Positions 1 through 11,882 of a stretch of 64,000 nucleotides of DNA are shown here, in pieces; the stretch's first letter is position 1, and the number at the start of each line of letters is the position of its first letter. Source of the stretch: Rhodocollybia butyracea (taxonomy: Eukaryota; Basidiomycota; Agaricomycetes; Agaricales; Omphalotaceae). The notes under the pieces were generated by a model. The model searched no databases and was not told the DNA's origin. It worked only from the letters and a program-made list of their open reading frames with translations. Both the position numbers and the translations under genes were made by a program. The stretch spans positions 1-64,000 of the forward strand of contig JADNRY010000094.1 in the NCBI GenBank assembly GCA_015501585.1, in the 5' to 3' direction.

Positions 1-1340
1 ACTTTCATTAACTTTCGCTAGCACTGGATTGACTTCATTTGAGTGCAGATAAATGATAAAATCCGACGGATGGCAAAGTCACGTGCGAAAACATGAGCGC
101 CAAAGTCGCGTACCAGGAAGTGAGCAAATATCAGTCTCACAATTCTAAATAGACGGATCGATCCCTAGTATGGATTGCTAATCAGGTGTGAATACTATAT
201 CTGGATAGATTGTAGTTGGATTGTAGTATATTACGGGGAAACTATACATATTATCGGTGTTGAAGCCTCTGTCCTTGATTCTTGCAAAGAGATGATGGCT
301 GCTGAATACTTCTTCTATTGTCTCATCTAGTCGTCACTGAGATTGATTCGGCTGAAACCTTGAAGACCCTCAAAGAGAAAGCCACCGCGTTTAATGCCCT
401 CCCTTTATGTTTGGGCAGAGCTCAGATGGCCGATCGGGTCAAGGCCAATGTTAATCTCCCAAGCACTAGCCGTAAAAATACAAGACTGTGAACTCACTGA
501 CGAGGTTGAAGAGACCTTTTTAGCTGTGGAAAGTTATTGAGGAGGCCTGTAATGCCGCCAAGACATAAATTGTATGCACTGGTAACAATATTGGAAAATG
601 AGCACATACAAACTGCCCATGGCTTGCGAGTCGGGGAACATAGTAAACACTTGTTTTTTTTACAAGCGCTTACAAGGTTCACAAGGTTAGTACAAGGCAA
701 CGCAAGCCCTAGAGCCATTATAATGCATAACAGGGCCCTTTTACCATACTGAGCACCCAATACCGCTGCTCTTGGTCCCGGCTTATTACTAGTGTCTCTG
801 ATGATACAGATGAAAAGTGTCTTTGAAATAATAATAATTGAATACAACAGTGAGCAACGAGTACAACAATCAGCCCGATGCACAACAGTGGGATACATAT
901 CAGAGTGGAGTGTAACATCTCGAGAGCAAAACCAAGTAGCATAAGCGGTGGTGGTACTGCAAGAAGTCCAACTCTGTGCAATGGAATGCAACTAATACAT
1001 GAGAGTGAAGAATGCGAGCATAAAACATTTCGAGAGCAAAAGGAGAAATACTACTAAGTTGGGCACTGTTGGGGCAGCATGAGCATTGAGCAGGAGCGGC
1101 ATCAGCATCGGCAGCGGCCGCTACATGCTGTATCTGCCGGGCTTTGGAGCGACACCAGCGATCGACGTAAGAGGAGCGTTTGAGCCATTCCGAGTGACGG
1201 GTGTTTCTTCAACGACGACGCTATCTTGCTGCCCGGAGAACAAATCGCGCGAGCATGTGACAATCATGTGCTCCGGCGCTTAATCGTTCCGTTGGATCTC
1301 TGCCTGTCAGTATCTAATTATGGCATCTAATAGCATCTAA
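1..1340. other. no supportable gene
   Basis: Only short open frames without recognisable domains are present. Positions about 1080-1290 form a GC-richer patch with open frames on both strands. It could be an old exon, but neither frame gives a protein that I recognise. Confidence 0.4.
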
Positions 1341-1367
1341 TGCACACCTAGTCAGAGTCAAAAGATT

Positions 1368-1461
1368 AGTACATGCTTTTGAATGTCTACAGTGCCAACA
1401 AAGTACACAAACAAAGTACATGCTTTTGAATGTCTACAGTGCCAACAAAGTACACAAACAA
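1368..1461. repeat. 47-bp direct duplication, two copies
   Basis: A 47-bp unit beginning AGTACATGCTTTTGAATG runs from 1368 to 1414 and is repeated without visible change from 1415 to 1461. The start of a third copy follows. Perfect identity suggests a recent duplication. Confidence 0.85.
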
Positions 1462-1544
1462 AGTACATTTTTTGATGTAAAGTAGGATGTACCCGAACAC
1501 CGAAGTACGATCAATAGGCCTCTTTAAATGATGAAAACCGACGT

Positions 1545-1830
1545 CATATTGTACACGCATACAAAACTTGTGCAGAGCATTGTACATGCTTCCAAAGCTT
1601 GTAAACGCGTACAATGCTTGTGCAGCATGTCACAAGGATTGTACATGTGTACAAAGCCTGTACAGCGCGTTACAAGCCTTGTACACGCATACAAAGCTTG
1701 TGCAGCGCGTTTCAAGCATTGTACATATGTTAAAAAAATTGTACATGTTATCAGATGCTGGTACAAGGCTTGTATAGCATGTCCCAAGTGTCATACATGC
1801 ATACAAAGTTTGTACAGTGTGTTTCAACTT
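1545..1830. repeat. GTACA-rich degenerate minisatellite, about 40-bp period
   Basis: Blocks starting GTACACGCATACAAAGC or GTACATGTGTACAAAGC recur about every 40 bp. The two best units lie at about 1640-1720 and are each close to 40 bp long. The array decays at both ends. Open frames here on both strands are a by-product of the repeat and show no domain. Confidence 0.6.
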
Positions 1831-2289
1831 TCGAGTACTGTGTTAGTATAATACTTGTACCACACTGAGCATATGGTATGCCTGTACAGTGTTTGTAAAG
1901 TGCATACAAACAGTACACACAAATACCAAGCTTCTATTACATACTATGTACATGTGTCCAGTACTTGTGACAACTCATTTAATTTGGGTTATTACTATTT
2001 TCTTTCATTAATCCTGTTGGTGACTTACTCACATTCAATATTCAAGTTTGGTTTCAGAGTTAGATGTGCAAAGGGGATATATTTAGAGTAAGCCATAACA
2101 ATTAGATGAGGTGTCAGCATAACTTATTGGCTCCTCACCTATTCCATTCTCTCTCTATTGAGTGTTACTTTTGAAAGGAGCAGCTTACTCATTCCTGCTT
2201 CTCCTTTCAACATGGAACAGATTATATGTACAAATTATATGTTCCACAGGCTGCAGATATTTTTTATGACTTTCCAAGCTAGAGAAAGT

Positions 2290-2645
2290 CACCTAACCCA
2301 ACCAGCTTCTTGGTATGCCCAAGCCAACTCAAGTTAACCTGAAGCTGACATATATACTCAGGTTGACCCAGGCTAGCTTGAGTCAACTCAAAGTTGGGGC
2401 TTGAGTAGGCCTTATACTCAAGTCAACTTAGGTTAACTCAGTTTAACTCAAGTCAACCTGAAGTTGGGGCTTGAATTGGCCTTATACTTAAGTCAGCTCA
2501 AGTTACTCAAGCCAACCTGAAGTTGGCATATGTACTCAAGCTAACTCAAGTCAACCTGAAGTTGGCATATATACTCAGGTTAACTCAAGTCAACCTGAAG
2601 TTGGGATAAGTACTCAAGTCAACTTAAGTCAATATAAGTATTTTA
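2290..2645. repeat. CTCAAGTCAACCTGAAGTTG minisatellite
   Basis: The core CTCAAGTCAACCTGAAGTTG and close variants recur at least five times in this stretch, with units of roughly 40-65 bp. The array stops almost exactly where the truncated retrotransposon begins at about 2658. Confidence 0.75.
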
Positions 2646-2657
2646 GACTTTTCCTGA

Positions 2658-5600
2658 TGTCGGCCTCAGGTGGAGCTTAAACTCACATCTGATATTGATT
2701 TTTTGCAAGATAGAATCTTACACTCTACTCCCCCTTCTCTTTCCTCCCATCTGCTGAAACTTTACGGCCATGCTATCCCTGATGCTTCCCATTCCTTGCC
2801 CCTCAAAGTGTATACCGACGGTTCCTGCATCGCTAATGGCACACATAATGCTCATGCAGGTTCAGGTATTTTCTTTGGGACTAATAACCCAAAAAACTGC
2901 GCAGTTCGTTGCACTCAGGAGCAAAGCAACAATTGCGCAGAGTTATATTCCATCCTAGTCACCCTTCAGATCACATCTCTCAATCGGTTACTTAAAATTT
3001 CGACCGATTCAACTTATGTTATTCGCTCAATTGTTTACTGGTCTTTTAAAAATTCCCAGTGTAATTGGGCTTGTTCCAATGGTGATCTGCTCAAGTTGAT
3101 ATCTCAGTGGATATCGGCCCGCCATGCCTCTACTGTTTTTGTTCATGTGCACGCCCATTCAGGTAATTCACATAATGATACAGCAGATCAACTAGCAATG
3201 CTTGGCTGCTCCAAACCTTTTCCTTTGCCAGGGTCCATTCTGGATTATTTCAGCCACCATCCCCCCCCTCCATTCACTGCCCCCATTTCATCTGACATCC
3301 CGAAAGTTTCCACTTCCCTCCCAGAGTCAACAGCTCTGGTGCAGCCACCCCGTAACCATGTTTCTGCAGTCCGCAGTAATCATAGGGACCGATTGCACAA
3401 GCGTGTGCACCAGGACTCGTTTCTTTCCAAGCTCTGCGCTGAAGCTGCCAAGGGTCCTTTTGCATTCTGGCAGTACTACAAAAGTGCTCGCTATCCGGAA
3501 TTGCCACATTCCAAGGTTTTGTTGTATCAGCTAATGAATGTCTTTGTGCCTCGAATGAATCCACCAGACCCGTCAGCATCAAATTGTAATCATGCGCAAC
3601 GATTCTTGGAGGAGCACCTGGTCAATCAAATTCCTTTCCCTTCTCCTCCCTCTCTATTTCCCTCATTCAATGAAGACATCTCCCTCAACGATATTGCTGA
3701 AATTAAAAAGTATCTAGAGACAACAGATCACTCCGACTCAACCGGTATTGATTGTGCCACTTACCATCTCCTTAAGGATATCGACAACGAGATTGTACTT
3801 TCCCTATTCCAACGCGCAGTATGTGGGCGCCAAATTCCTACCTCCTGGCTTGTTGCGATTATTATTGCACTCTCAAAACCAGGTAAGGATCCAACAGACC
3901 CAATTAACTACCATGCTATTGCCTTGGAGAGCTGTGTATTAAAGTTTGCATCATTGCTGGTACACCTGAAATTGCGCCAAGCTTTAGAGATTGCTGGCAC
4001 CATCCCTTTGTCCCAGAATGGTTTCCGTGCGGGGTACCGTACAAACAACAACACCTTCATTCTCCGTACATTGATTGAAACTACACGTGCTGCAAACAAG
4101 CCCCTGTATGTCGCCTTCGTGGATATCTCTAATGCCTTCCCTTCTGTAAACCAGAGTTCACTCTGGAACAAGCTCGCAGATGCTGGCTTGACTGGCAAGT
4201 ACTTCGATTGGCTACGGACTCTGTATGACAAAATGTCATATGCTTTAATTCATGGTGGTGAACTGTCAGAACATTTCCATGCTCTTTGCGGTGTTCTCAT
4301 GGGCGATCCTTCTTCACCTACACTTTGGAATATATTTCTCTCCACTTTTCATCTCTCCTTTGACCCTGCAGACATAGAAATTATGTCTATTGTCATTTCC
4401 CACCTGGAACATGCTGATGACATTGTCCTCATCTCTCGAACTCCTACTGGCCTCCAGCGTCACCTTAACACCTTTGAAAAATGGTGCTTTGATAACAATC
4501 TTTCCATTAGCTCAAGCAAATCTTGGATTATGCTGTTTGGTACATTACCTCTGATCCTTCCCATTCTGACTCTTGCCGGGGAGGTCCTGAAATTCAAGGA
4601 CTGTGTACGCTATGTTGGCGTACACTTCCAGTCTACTCACCGGGACATTCTCACTGCCCACTATTTTGCAAAACGGACTTCAGCGGTTTCCGCTGCTTGA
4701 GGTATTGCAGGTTGTGATCTTCTGGTTGGCCATCATTGCATGCCTCTGGATATTGCAAAAAATCTCTTCATGGCCTTGGTTGACCCTCATCTCATCTCAG
4801 CCTGTGAGATTGCCTTGGATGTCCAGGAAGACAACATTCTTCTTCTTGAGACTGTTCAGGTTCGTTTTTTGCGTCGCATGTTAGGCTTATCCCACTCCTC
4901 CATTGTCACAGTCTTATTCACTGAAACTGGTATTATGCCTATTCGCCCAGAACATGCGATCTTGGCTCTGAAATATCTTATTTACCTCATCTCTCTTCCA
5001 CCTTCCCATCTTGCTAATCTCACTCTTCACCAAAGTGACCATCTTCGCAGCTCGGGCCACCTGTGCTGGCTCTCTGATCTTCATCTCGCACTTGAAAAAC
5101 TTCCTGGCAAGCCTTCTTTGCCTGAGCTTTGTGATCTATTGGATGATCCAATCCATCGAGTAACAACAGTTATCAGCACCATTCGCCGTGAAGTTGATTC
5201 TGACCTTCAGTCAAAGATTGACGGCCCAAACTGTTGGTCTAGATTAGCCTTTCTGCGAGACCGGAGAGAGCCACAGTCCATGGGACCAGGTGTACCTCAT
5301 GTGAGATGCCTTCGCCACTATCTCACTTGGGTGACAACACCGGAACATCGACTGTCACTAACTAGGCTTCTCTGTGGGGACACCACACCATTAACCTTTC
5401 ATGCCTCCCCTGCCAAATGTGGACTCCTTTCTGACGCCGAGTGGCTTGCAAAGAGATGTTGTGCTTGTAACGCACACATCAAAACACCACAGCATATTTT
5501 CCTCCAGTGTAATTCTTTACATCTTCCCGGAATCACCGCCATGCGTAACAGCTTTCTTGGTGTCATTGGTGCCCGCATACCCCTGCCTGTCAACAATGCT

Positions 5601-5660
5601 TTTTCCATGAGGTTATGTGTCATTGGAGAGGCTTCATTTCAGGGGGAGATGTTGACTTAG
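2658..5660 (+). pseudogene. LINE polyprotein: RNase H + reverse transcriptase + Zn cluster, one in-frame stop
   Basis: Numbering from the GTG at 2670: RNase H residues are D50 (YTDGS), E91 (CAELYS), D113 (STDS) and D173 (NDTAD), so the acidic catalytic set is complete. The reverse transcriptase follows, with motif A FVDISNAF (D485), motif B MGDPSSP and motif C HADD (D583, D584). A TGA at 4698-4700 interrupts the frame, and the same frame then stays open to 5660, so this is a nonsense change and not a frameshift. The downstream part ends with a CxxC-H-H-C cluster at about 5457-5515, like the zinc-binding tail of many LINE reverse transcriptases. RNase H lies upstream of the reverse transcriptase, the reverse of the usual LINE order. 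The element probably cannot move by itself. Confidence 0.8.
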
Positions 5661-5870
5661 ACTTGGATCTGTCAGAGGAGGAAGGGAACCCATAATCATT
5701 TATTCCGTAGCTGACATGTTAGCTACAAACTACCCTTTGGGAGTGTTTGCAGTCTACCTTCCCTATGTGGGTCGAGATCACTGCCTGGCTGCCGTTTGGG
5801 ACCGGCTGTTCCCTTGTGGGACCCCGCTGGATGGCGGAGCCATGTAATATACTACTACTACTACTACTAC
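2658..5870 (+). mobile_element. 5'-truncated non-LTR (LINE-type) retrotransposon
   Basis: The frame opens directly after a stop at 2655-2657 and has no proper ATG, so the 5' end is missing, as is usual after target-primed reverse transcription. The coding part has RNase H, reverse transcriptase and a C-terminal cysteine/histidine cluster. After the stop near 5660 comes about 190 bp of 3' sequence ending in a (TAC)7 tract at 5850-5870. A simple-repeat tail instead of poly-A is known for several LINE clades. No apurinic-type endonuclease is present; it was probably lost with the 5' end. The left junction abuts the minisatellite. Confidence 0.8.
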
Positions 5871-6182
5871 GATTCCGCGAGATATCATAGGGTATCAACT
5901 GATACTCACAACATTGAAGAGCTTCAGCTCTTCATCATCAGGGAGCTGGGGAGGGATTGTCCGTACGTTGTGATCTTTCAAGTACAAAATCATCACTGAT
6001 AGTCTAGACTACTAATAGCTGGTGCACTGTAAAATTTGCCATTTCTTGCTCAATGTCAAAGTAGAAATACGACAAGTCTCCACTAGCCTCAAGCTTCAAG
6101 GCTCTAAACGATGTTCACTCAATTTCGCTGGCTTCTGCACCCGCTGCTCAAGTCAAAGAAATCTTTCAATCAATGACATATT
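5871..6182. other. spacer between two LINE copies, no gene
   Basis: No domain-bearing frame is visible. An 8-bp stem with a 2-bp loop (GAAGAGCT/AGCTCTTC) lies at about 5915-5932. The rest is unremarkable. Confidence 0.4.
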
Positions 6183-6884
6183 ATCGCGCAGAGCTATATT
6201 CCATCCTCGTCACTCTCCAGATCACATCTCTCAATCGGTTACTGGAAATTACAACTGATTCAACTTATGTCATTCGCTCAATTGTTTACTGGTCTTTTAA
6301 GAATTCCCAGTGTAATTGGGCTTGTTCCAATGGTGATCTGCTCAAGTGGATATCACTGTGGATATCAGCCCGCCATGCCTCTACTACTTTTATTCATGTG
6401 CATGCCCATATAGGTAATTCACATAACGATGCGGCAGATCATCTAGCAAAGCTTGGCTGCTCCAAGCCTTTCCCTTGCCCAGGGTCCGTTTTGGATTATT
6501 TCAGCCACCATCCCCCCCTCCGTTCACTTCTCCCATTCCATCTGACATCCCAAAAGTGTCCACTTCCCTCCCAGAGTCCACAGCTCTGGAACAGCCACCT
6601 CGTAACCATGTTTCTGCAGTCCGGTTTAGTCATAGGGGCCAATTTCACAAGCGCGGACACCAGGACTCCTTTCTTTCCAAGCTCTGCGCTAAAGCTGCCA
6701 AGGGTCCATTTGCATTCTGGCAGTTCTACAAAAGTACTCGCTATCCGGAATTGCCGCATTCCAATGTCTCATTGGATCAACTACTGAATGTTTTTGTTCC
6801 TCGAATGAATCCACCAGACTCGACAGCACCAAACTTCAATCATGTGCAACGATTGTTGGAGGATCACCTGGTCAATCAGATTAA
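6183..6884 (+). pseudogene. fragment of a second LINE copy (RNase H to linker)
   Basis: This matches about 2935-3631 of the first copy closely at DNA level. It begins in the middle of RNase H (at AELYSILVTLQ) and stops before the reverse transcriptase. A C run after 'cagccaccat' has seven C here and eight in copy 1, and this 1-nt change shifts the frame at about 6512-6518. Truncation at both ends shows that this piece arose by rearrangement or deletion and not by simple 5'-truncated insertion. Confidence 0.8.
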
Positions 6885-7260
6885 ACGTCTTGACCGGACC
6901 CCGAATCGATCCAGCTTTGGCTTTCCATAACACGGGCTGAAAGTGAGGGAAGACCCAACAAAATCCGTGTCTCCTCTTTCATTGGTGAAGAACCCGATGG
7001 ATACAAAGACCAGAAGAACATGGAGACCCGAGCGTGGGATTAAGCCGCCAGGTCAGCGAGCTCGGCTGACATGCACCCGGCGTCTCGCCGCAGGTCACTC
7101 GCTTTGTTGACACCGCTTGGGGCACCGACTGTTACTTACTTACTTTTGCTCTATACACTATGAATCAATATTTTTCTCTTAATTTTCTCTTGACTCTTTC
7201 TTGCTACCGCCTCGAATATCCTCCTCTATCTGACAATACAAACTATGCTCGTTTAATGAG
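6885..7260. other. intergenic, probable upstream region of the Crypton-like gene
   Basis: No coding frame is supported. A TTACTTACTTACTT tract lies near 7133-7147. The proposed start codon of the next gene is at 7261. Confidence 0.4.
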
Positions 7261-10200
7261 ATGGAAAGCTCAGATCAAATCCGCTCCTCTTTGACAACAA
7301 GTCGAACTCAGTCCCAACAAGGTTTATCATTCTCAAATATTGCAACTAAGTGCATACTAATAGCTCTTATCAGCCATATCAATATCATTATCTACTGACA
7401 GTCAGGGGAATCCTATTGCAAGTCGCGCCGCGTTAGAGCAAGCACTGTACGTATACATTGTTACATTGTCAAGAGTACAGATTAACTGAATGTCTCCTTA
7501 GCGCTACTATTTCTACTAAGAGACCTCTCCATCATGCTTTACAAGAGATGAATGTGAAGTTCACGCAAAGAGCAAAAGTAAATGAGTTGAAAATTCTTTT
7601 GTTAAATGCACGGTACATTGAGTTTGTAACTTTATCTGTTCATTAATTCTTACCGTTGAATTCTCGTTGAATTCTTAGCTTTCCAAATGCAAATACCAAT
7701 GATCTTTCTATGCCGGCTCATTCTCTGGATGCCAGTGCTCTCGCTGCCTCTAACTGCCCTCCTTTGACACACGCTTCAGCACCTAAACAAGCTGGAAGTG
7801 GGAGTACCGTCAGAAACATCACTTCAGCACTTGATCCTCCTTGTCTCACTCTCTTCCCGCCCAATCGAGGCCCGTCCATGTCCTCATCTGTCCCTGCAAA
7901 CTCTCAGCTTCCGGCATCCGTGTCGTCATTGATTCCTGTAGTCCCTCAGCTTCCCGCGTCTGTGTCGTCATCTGGTCTTGAACCTGTGACACTCTATACT
8001 GGTGATGGCGATGAAGCAGACCTTGTGAATGCCTTCAACATTGAAGGAGCACATGGCGAAGAGATTTTTGGATATGATCTCACCCCCGTGATGGAAGACT
8101 CCGACTCCAACTCTGAGGATGAGGATGATTTGGACTGTAATGAGAATTTCAAAAAGCAGGTTCATGTTGAGGCTTCTGCCCGCTTCGAAAAAAATCGCCG
8201 TGCGGGTGGGAGAAAAACTCAGGATGCTATGATTCGCCGATGGAAGGTGAGATGAATGCCTTTTAGATGAATAACACTAATGCCTCCCTAGGAGTTCATC
8301 TCAATTGCAAAGTTCAATCAATGGAAAATTTTGGACGATATTGTTGATGAGCATTCGCTGCTTCTTTACATCAAATACACCGCTGAACGTCCGAAGCAAA
8401 CACGACAAGGGGTTGATATTAAAGGTACATTTGTTGGTGCTGTATGTTATTTTTCCAATCTTCTGTCTCAAATATTGATGCATTACATCTGATACAGGCT
8501 CAGCTCAAGAAACAGTACTTTGGTGCCCTCCGCATCCGAAAGCAGCAAGAGGCAGCTGACCCATCTCTCAAAACCAAACGGCCTGCAACCTCAGTGATAG
8601 TATGGGATGCCATCAAGAATCGGATGGACGAGGCATTGAACAGGGAATGGAGGTACGTCTGTTTTCCATAGATGTGCACATTCCGGAATCTGAGTCTGAG
8701 GTTTTTTCAGCGGCGATATCAATAACCCCGACGATGATGCTGAAGACATCATCGCTCAAACCTTCCTTGACGCAATGACTCAAGATAAAATGGACAAAAT
8801 CAATCTTGCTTTTTTACAGCACTCGCACAGTAAGTTAACTCTCATCTCTTAACTATGTATTTGACAAATAATCTGTAGTGCGTCAAGCAGTGTTTGGGCA
8901 TCTAGCTCACACCGCCCAACATGCCTCAGGTAACCGTGGTGACGACTTCCGTGCATACAGGCTTGCGGAACTACAGCCATACACCATGATACATCCCAAC
9001 AAAGTCACAGCTATGCATTGTACCATCGGAATGCAGAGTGAGGAAAAGGCTGGCCGGCGAGGCATGAAAACAGTTTGCAGCTTCTTTCATTTATGCCACA
9101 TGCGCTGATGGTTATTCACAGCGTGTTAATCCTTCCTACTCAGTATTTGTAGCGCATGCTGACCCTCTGTGGTGTCCACAAGGGGCATGGGCAATGTATC
9201 ATCATCTCATCCATGATGTTGAGCATATCAGTGACAAATGTGATATTTCTTGGGATCTCAACAAAACGTGGCGCAAGGTAAACGAAAATACTTAAAAGGC
9301 AACGTAAATTGACTTGAATGTTTCCAGATACATGTACTGCATGGGCCGGACTCACCAGAGACTCCTCTTTCTGGATCAAGCCTCTATAACTTGTACCGAC
9401 GTGCACTTGATCTTGCTGGCGTGAAATCAAAAATGAAGCAACATCTTCCGCGTCATTTGCTCGGATATAAGAATGAAAAAATGGGGTGCGTCTGCTCATG
9501 GTGGTGATGCTTTGCGCTAATATGTTGATATAGTGTTGACCCCAACGCCACTGCTAAAATGGGATGGAGTCGCGGATCAACGTTTTTCGACACATATGCC
9601 CCAGCACTTCCGAAAGCTGTATGTTGATATTTCTCACTGTTTTTCAAACCTACTTACTCTTTCATAGGCAATCCTTGGTGCGCATGGGTTCAAGGAACAT
9701 GAAGGATATGATCCAATTTGGCGACACGTTCATGTCCCTGACCAATTTCTCACCTTGATGTGTCCAATGGCTGAAGAAGTCTTGGACAGTATTGTTGGTA
9801 TGATTTCTATCACTGGGATATCAACCATTTACTTACATTTGTGATGCACAGGACGTCAGAATTTAACTGGAGCTGCAAATTACTGGACTATGATAATCAA
9901 TCTACGTCCGTATCTCTTTCAAGTAAGTACCTTTGAGGTCGTCCAAGTCTTCGCTGTAATTTATTATGTTATTTCAGTGTGCGGCAGCGATTTTTCAAGT
10001 GTGCCCAAAATCTTCGGTCTTTCGACTTCCTGCATTGGCAAATTCCGATGTCCAGAATTGGATGAGGAGTACATTCCCAACTGATCTGTCATTGCTTAAG
10101 GCCAATGCTGGTAACCCCCTGGACCTTGAGCGACTTCAAAATGACATCCTTCAGCGTGAACTCTCAGCTATGAATGCTACATTACAATCGCAATCAGCTC

Positions 10201-11370
10201 AAATTTCCCGTCTCCTGCAGATTGTGGAACGTCGAACAGAGATTTTCTCACCAGCGAAAGGATACAGTATTGCGAAGTATCATCAATCTGGTAAGTTAGC
10301 CCCATTGTTTCGGGAAACAGATCTTTTAATATAGCATAGCTACTACTGCAGGTTCCACCCATTCAATGTCGGATCTGCTTCCCGCGGTGGAGATTGGTTC
10401 AGTATCTTGCGCCGTTAATCATAATTCAAGTGTCTATGAAGCTAAAGATGAGACGCTACGTGCGTTTGCAAACAGTGTTTCACCAAAGACACCTCAAGTA
10501 CGTGATATCACTCAAGTTGATTATGTACTGCCGGATACTGCTGCGTTTTACGCTCCAGGTAAGTCTGGCGCGATTATATTAGTACACGGGTATAGCTAAT
10601 CAATATCTGTATCGAGGCGCTCCTCATGGCATTTGGCCCCCTCTTTTCGGTCAGAAGTCCATCCGGTGGGATGATGTATTCAATGCAGTGCATCCGAGGT
10701 CTGCTAACCGTTGTTGGAGTTGTTGGAAGCCAGGAAAAACTCTGGGGTCATATAAAATATCCGAGATTTGGGGTATTTGGACACAGGGTGAAGTCGTTGT
10801 TGATAACGATGGTGTTCAAACTGGGTTGAAGCCTCCTTTGGGTTTAGTGGAACAACATTTCCGAGAAAAGTGGCGGAGCGGAAAAGTTGATAATGCCAAG
10901 ATTGTCAGTCCAATCTATTGCTCGATATATATCTACTGATCAAACTCCATAGGATGGAAAGCAGTGGGAACGATTTCGAGAGATCCCAGAGTGGATTGAT
11001 GGACAAGCATCATCTCGCGGTGTTTCACCGCAATCACTTATCCAAGAACTTGAAAACATGTGCAAGACTGATAGTGGGACGGCGCTATCACTCAACCAGC
11101 TCCGACTTATTCTTAAGACTCAGCGAGAGACTACAAGTGCTGTCACTCCAACCGCAATAGACACACCTGATCCTCAAAGTGATGTACCTGTGGCTTCTTT
11201 CAGTCCTGTATGTCTGCTCATCTCTCATTCCTGTCCTCTGTTCAACTTCATTTCAGTTAGCTGATACAAGCACGACTGCTACTACATCCACCCATCATAC
11301 CTCAGATTCAGCCAAGAGACGCAAACCTGCAGCTGATCCTCGTCGGCCAAAAAAGCTGAAGACTGCCTAG
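7261..11370 (+). CDS. Crypton-like tyrosine recombinase (SAP-like, NDC10_II/YR core, GCR1_C)
   Basis: My model has 17 exons: 7261-7321, 7374-7446, 7502-7612, 7679-8246, 8292-8441, 8498-8652, 8711-8829, 8879-9277, 9328-9485, 9534-9618, 9668-9797, 9852-9922, 9978-10290, 10352-10558, 10617-10903, 10953-11207 and 11257-11370. All junctions keep phase and give about 1084 residues, if one surplus T in the TTT at 9074-9076 is discounted. Domains: SAP-like helix pair at about 53-80; acidic run at about 218-235; recombinase core with Arg in GDDFRAYR (about 436), ADPLWCPQGA (about 505), HLPRH (H583) and FFDTYAP (Tyr codon 9595-9597, about residue 619); GCR1_C-like DNA-binding region at about 908-985; basic end (KRRKP, RRPKKLK). 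This combination is known from fungal Cryptons and Ndc10-like proteins. The enzyme would cut and rejoin DNA through the tyrosine. The frameshift may be real decay or a sequence error. Confidence 0.8.
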
Positions 11371-11466
11371 TAATATTTTTACGACTTGCACTTTTTCTTA
11401 AATATTTCGTATTTGCACACACGTAGCCATTAATTGTTTATATTATGTATATACAGGCTTTGAACA

Positions 11467-11882
11467 CTACCTACAATTAATTTTGCATCTGAAAATATTG
11501 TGTCCACATGCCAATGGTAAGAACGAAAAATTGAGACAGAGTGTGTGTGGGCCAGACTTCAGCGCACAGTCATTAATCTGACAGTTCTGTGAAGCCGCTG
11601 CTTTAGTATATGCGCGCTCGCAACTAACAAGCCAAATGCTATGCAAGCCATCAGAAGATATTTAATAATAAATTTCCGTGTAACATACCTGAGATCTACA
11701 CCGATAATGAAAGTCTGGGGTCCATCAGGGCCAGTAGTACAAGGAGTGCCATTGACTGTTGAGTAGTTCAAGAGGGAAACACATTGCTGTGCAGGTTCCA
11801 AGATCTATGCTATTAGATTAGTTGGCTGATTTTATTGACGGAATCAAGAGGCACTTACTGGCCAAAGTCCATTCACTCCCAT
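11467..11882 (-). pseudogene. orphan XPG/FEN1-like N-terminal fragment
   Basis: Read on the minus strand, the 8-codon first exon 11859-11882 encodes MGVNGLWP, then exon 11689-11804 encodes ILEPAQQ...IGVDL, and exon 11467-11638 starts IWL. MGVxGLW...VDxSIWL is the hallmark start of XPG-family structure-specific nucleases (known family feature). Splice sites gtaagt/ag and gtatgt/ag keep phase. After about 55 residues the similarity fades, and the frame stops at about 103 residues, with no XPG-I domain downstream. It therefore lacks most catalytic acids and is most likely a truncated relic. Its position beside the Crypton-like gene may be coincidence or capture. Confidence 0.55.

Noticed and set aside
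494..991. 165-codon minus-strand open frame
   Set aside because: No domain, odd Cys/Ser/Leu composition and overlap with frames on the other strand; most likely a chance frame.
1524..1851. Overlapping frames of about 90-107 codons on both strands
   Set aside because: They are translations of the 40-bp GTACA minisatellite and mirror each other.
2658..5870. Single-exon host gene with RNase H and reverse transcriptase
   Set aside because: No start codon, 5' truncation, a simple-repeat tail and a second fragmentary copy all indicate a retrotransposon.
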